Shown in pieces: positions 59,705-64,000 of a stretch of DNA of 64,000 nucleotides. Numbering within the stretch: position 1 is the first letter of the stretch; each line of letters opens with the position of its first letter. The notes beneath the pieces were generated by a model, which was not told the DNA's origin, made no database searches, and saw only the letters and a program-made list of their open reading frames with translations. Location of the stretch: positions 104,367,812-104,431,811 of the forward strand of contig CM034546.1 of the NCBI GenBank assembly GCA_020055645.1. Direction: 5' to 3'. A program made the position numbers and the translations under genes. Source of the DNA: Tomocerus qinae. Its lineage: Eukaryota; Arthropoda; Collembola; Entomobryomorpha; Tomoceridae.

Positions 59705-62700
59705 ATGGCAAATAAGTTTTCGATTTTAGTTTTACTTTTATTACACGTGGGTTCACAATACGCGCAAAATGCCAATGTTCATCAGTTTATCCAATTCACT
59801 AATGATTTTGCTAAAGAACTCTCATGGAGTGTTGAAGAAACGGGCCTTATTAAAAAAACTGGACATTCTCTACCGAATAACAATAAGAAAAAGCCTACCT
59901 CAGGAATTCTCCCTGTTTGCTGTCATGTGGAAATGGAAGAAGTCATGTTCTTCGAGTGTGGAAATAGTTTAGACTACGCTGGTGCTAAAACAAGCTGGCA
60001 TGCACCGGCACATTTAGTTTCCACTGACGTGGCTACAAGATTTCGGTTCGTTAAGCATTTTTCATATACTAATTCTACGCTTACATTGTTAATTTGATAT
60101 AATAGTATTATTATATCATTGTAAAATAAACGAATCTCAACCTATGTTTATGTATCTATAAATTTCATTCAGATTGGAAAAGAGTTTTTTGTCGTGTCGC
60201 TCTTCTAATTTCACAACTTACATTTACATCAACGAGTCCATAACAGAAACTAACCATTTCTCAACCGATGGCTACTTAAGATACAACGATGAATATTATC
60301 GACCTGATGAATACTGTATCAATGGGTAAACGAACTATAAACGAACTAAAATTACATTTTGCCAAATGTACACTACAAATTTATAGATTGAAAAAATGAG
60401 GTTGATCCATTTAATGCAATTTTTCACACATTTAAGGTTCAACACTGAAAAATTGGAAATTATAATTTGTAAAGCCAACTGCTCTGACCCTCAGACACCT
60501 TGCATTAATAAATGCTGCGGTCTGAATGAAATATATAGCTTGGGGTACGGAGACAATCCTCGAGGATGTGTGACCCTAGAGAATGAAGATACAAAATGGT
60601 ACTATTCTTCATTGATAATTGGATGTCGTGTACTAATATGCATTCGAATTTTTGACGTTTAACGTTTTTGACATTTGCAGGTACCCTAAATTGTATCATG
60701 ACATGGATAATGCTCTATCTCCCTACGAAATGGTAACAATTAATCCTCATATTGTCCAGAATTTTCCTACTAACTTTAAATATCAGTGCACTACAAAGAA
60801 AACTACAATTTTCCCATACGGAGAAGACGTTGCTGGCTATCTTAGTGCACACACGAGCAAGCCTTACTTGCATTTACAGTAAGAAATAAATACTTTTGAA
60901 ATGTTCTAATTTTTGTGTATGTTTAATAAAATATGAGTTATCTTAATAGATTTCGTTTGAAGAGCGACGGGTCCTTAGTTTATCCTCAAAGATTCCAAAA
61001 TGGAACATGGGCTCCTGTGACATCACAAATTAACAATTATTGCATTGATGGAGTTCAGGATTACGGCGAAACAACAGACTATGCTAACAAGGAAGATGAG
61101 ACGATATTATTTCTTTGCTCTGGTGGTCCTGAATTAGGTGGCACTTTGAACATGAATGGTAAACATAAAAACAGCAATAGTACTAAATTAAAGTCAAAAT
61201 CTTCGCATAAAAATAAACGAAAACCTTTGGGATCAAAAATTAAGATGGGTCAGGGTAAAAAAGTATAAAGTACAATCTTTCCTAAATATCAACCTCAATT
61301 AATCCTACTAGCTATTAAAGATAAGTTACTACATACTACTACCTATAAGCTTTAGGTATGCATCACAAACCAATTACCGTGTTTTATTAGACTGCATATT
61401 TTTATGAGATATAAATAAACTCAGCTTTTTATTTTTTACTAACAATATGGTTAAGATTATTAAAACTGTTTTTGAATTTCATCATATCATTCTCACGTTC
61501 TTGATCCTTCTGTCTGTAACCTTAGAACTGAGTGATATTCAGCATCGCCCTACACCTGCACCTATTGCTCCTACAAGCACAAGCACAGCATCACAAAAAT
61601 GGAAATATAAGCACAGACCAACACCTTCGTCTTACACTCAAAGTAAATTGAAACAAAACGCACAATCAAAAAATCCTTCAAGTGACAGCCAAGCACAAAC
61701 TTCACAAATTGTTAGCACCAGCACCGAAACAGAATCATTGCCCACTCAAAAACTTGTGTCGTTACCCACTTGTTGCAATATGGGATCGAATGTGGATGTT
61801 AACGATGGATTGACCCACCATTGCAAAGGGAGGTCTGATCCTGGGGATGATAACAGCCGTTTTAATGGTCATGAGAAGACGAGAGCTGTGTGGAATGTGC
61901 CCCCATTCTTTATGACGTCCTCCAAATTAACAAATTTTACGTAAGTTTACTATTTTGTGGAATGAATTGTACTAATTAAGCGGAGAACTATTTTCCTTTA
62001 CATTTTAAACAGATTGAAGAAAAGGCCCATTGTATGCAAAAGCGGAAGATTTCAGTTCCAAGGTTTTATCCATAATTTCCGTAGAAGGGGCCATCGAATT
62101 GGGGATTCTAAAAAGCATGGAATCCTTCCTGATGGACAGTTAAAATATGAAAATGAGTTTTATCGCCCAGAAGAATATTGTGTCAACGGGTGAGTATTAC
62201 TTCAATTCATTGATAAATTCTTTGGAAGTTTTTGTTTTAAATGGTTTTGGTTTGGAATTTTCAGTATTAGTCCTCGTATAGTGGAAGTTTTAATTTGCAA
62301 ACCGTACTGTTCTTCGTCTGAGACACCTTGCATTCAGAAGTGCTGTGGTATAAATGAGATTTACAGCCTGGGCTTACCATCACCGAAAAATCCAGACAAG
62401 ATTCCCCCAAGAGGTTGTCAGCCGCTCAATTCAGACGATACTCCTTGGAAGCCAAGATTATTTCACGATATGAAAACAGAAATCTCTACTGTTGAATTTA
62501 ACAGTCTGAAACCCCATGTAGTTCAAAAGTACCCTCCGGAATTTCAACACAATTGCTATAATAACATTACATTAGCGTTCCCTTACAGTAAAGAAGTAGC
62601 CATTCGGCTTGGACCTCAAGAAGAACCCAGCAACGGAATATTCCGACATCTGCAGTAAGAATCATTGACGGATTGCTAAAAAATAACTCTTGCTCTCTAA

Positions 62701-63033
62701 AATAATTGTTGCTTTTTTAGATTTAAAGTAAGAAAAGATGGGAAGGTAATGTATGCGTATCCAGACAGCGAGGCATCGCCTTACACATCAATTATGGACA
62801 GTGCCCACTACTGCATCGATGGGATTAGGAATTACGGGGAAACAGACTCATTCTCTAACGAAGAAATGCAAACTATTCTTTTCATTTGTGCCATGAACCA
62901 GCCTCCGACTCCTGCGGTCGCCGATCCACTTTTAGTGAATGTACCTTCCTCATCAGTTTCGTCCTCCGACTCGGATTCCGTAGAAAGCCACACGGTCGAG
63001 TCTCAAACAGAAGCAATTAACACCATTAGTTAG
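59705..63033 (+). CDS. Two-module Methuselah-ectodomain-like secreted protein (gene 2)
   Basis: Fused model, nine exons: 59705-60045, 60173-60325, 60437-60598, 60681-60878, 60950-61137, 61526-61940, 62013-62189, 62265-62654, 62721-63033; 2337 nt, 778 residues. Seen: signal peptide (FSILVLLLLHVGS); module 1 with VCC, DEYCING, TPCINKCCGLNEIYSLG, GCV, FRLKSDG, NYCIDGVQDYGE, LFLCSGG; a Pro/Ser/Thr-rich linker (RPTPAPIAPTSTSTA); module 2 with PTCC, EEYCVNG, TPCIQKCCGINEIYSLG, FKVRKDG, HYCIDGIRNYGE, LFICAM and a Ser-rich tail. The join 61137/61526 has the same phase and position as in gene 1. Alternative: two separate proteins, one ending at 61268 (390 residues, Lys-rich tail) and one starting at the ATG at 61447 (457 residues, hydrophobic start). 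Module 1 carries an intron at 60599-60680 absent from the other three modules. No TM domain; AATAAA at 63336. Confidence 0.75.
61138..61268 (+). other. Alternative 3' coding end of gene 2 module 1
   Basis: If the GTGGCA donor at 61138 is not used, the frame continues 43 codons into a Lys/Ser/Asn-rich tail (KSKSSHKNKRKPLGSK) and stops at 61268, with a possible poly(A) signal AATAAA at 61413. This would give a one-module secreted protein. Confidence 0.45.
61447..61525 (+). other. Alternative start with signal-like peptide for module 2
   Basis: ATG at 61447 opens a frame that encodes a hydrophobic stretch (HHIILTFLILLSVTLEL) in frame with module 2. The same bases form a strong polypyrimidine tract before CCTTAG at 61520-61525, so the 'signal peptide' may simply be translated intron sequence. 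Confidence 0.45.
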
Positions 63034-64000
63034 TCAATCCAATGAATCTCAATCGCGATTTTGTTTTAGATTCCATTTATATCCTATATGTACATAGAAC
63101 AAACATTCGCGTGTTTGTAAGTTTGCAAGTAGTTAATCCTTACTGGATGTTCCAAATATTTAATTCTCTACTTTGTACTATAAGCAGATATTACATTCTA
63201 TAGAGAACAAATTCCTACAATCTACAAATATTACATGTTCATGTATGCCATGAAAATGCTGGGTTATTACGATTTTCATTTCGGTCTCATTTTACTGTTA
63301 CTATTTACGGAATATTGTTGTGTAAAATGTGTTGGAATAAATACAGACGTTTTCGGTTGATGTCTGTTTGTTGTCATTATTCATTTCATTATGAGTGTTG
63401 AGGGAATTTGAAGCAGAAAACCAAAAAATACTACTAAAAAATAAATAAATCATGTTAGGTAGAGGACGACAGTTTTAGAATTTATGTAATTGACAGGTAC
63501 AGTAACGTGGTAATTGGTATCCAGTACAATACTAATTGTATATCTATGGTCAAGCATTTACTTAAATAATAGTTAAATCTAGATTAAAATAGTAAATACC
63601 ATATAAAATGGGACGATATGACAATAGTTTGTTACATACATGACAGCATTGTATGTACATAGCAAATACCGATAGATGTTTAATTGTAAAGTAATTAACA
63701 AAGTATTATCTCGCATAAATGACACGTGACAGCTAAAATACTTGGACTGAGAAAACCCATTTTTCGTTAACATTCGGTAGGCTTTTCTCTGTGATATAGT
63801 CACTTAATATCAAATCGATTTGTAAATTAATGGCTTATTATGAATCATACCCCAAGGCCACTTTTAACTGGTTGAAGATATTAGGTTTGCAGACGTAGAT
63901 TATGAAAATAGCCACCCCTTGCAACGAATTTATGGCATCTGGTGGAAGGAAAAGTAGAGTGCTTAAAATTGGATTTTCTGGAAATGATACTTCAACCGCC
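63034..64000. other. 3' untranslated and intergenic region at right edge
   Basis: 3' end of gene 2 with AATAAA at 63336, then AT-rich sequence to the window edge. No gene recognised. Confidence 0.45.

Overview
The window is AT-rich animal nuclear DNA. Its genes are split by short GT-AG introns. It carries sugar-type gustatory receptor genes and cysteine-rich modules like the ectodomain of Methuselah receptors, so the source is almost certainly an arthropod, probably a non-insect hexapod or similar lineage; the species cannot be named from the sequence. No bacterial genes, rRNA, tRNA or CRISPR array were recognised. All multi-exon models below were built by eye from splice signals, reading-frame phase and paralogue or family similarity; in every complete model the exon lengths sum to a multiple of three.

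Layout: 0.1-6.7 kb, two sugar-type gustatory receptor genes in tandem (the first only by its last two exons). 11.3-14.8 kb, a tandem pair of four-TM membrane protein genes. 16.1-19.0 kb, a head-to-head pair: an unrecognised 366-residue protein (-) and a small two-TM lysine-tailed protein (+). 19.5-20.4 kb, a mariner/Tc1-like element with long inverted ends. 22.1-22.8 kb, a PPxY protein with a Cys-rich tail. 23.5-27.8 kb, a head-to-head pair: ATPAF1 (-), the F1-ATPase assembly factor, and a ZNF839-like zinc finger protein (+). 29.9-30.9 kb, a membrane-anchored SRPBCC-like protein. 32.0-33.3 kb, an intronless Gln/Pro/Tyr-repeat protein (-). 34.5-37.3 kb, translation initiation factor eIF3d in ten exons (-). 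42.4-63.0 kb, two tandem genes that each encode two Methuselah-ectodomain-like modules and no seven-TM domain. The first carries an apparently intact DIRS retrotransposon (43.0-47.7 kb) in its first intron.

The housekeeping genes (ATPAF1, eIF3d, ZNF839-like) are unrelated neighbours. The arthropod-specific genes at both ends are tandem duplicates. The most unusual content is the pair of two-module Methuselah-like secreted proteins: one has a long mucin-like threonine linker, the other an apparent recent intron gain flanked by a GGTAC direct repeat and an ambiguous module junction where one fused protein or two separate ones could be made. Large tracts (6.7-11.3, 37.4-42.4, 54.3-59.7 kb) show no supportable gene.
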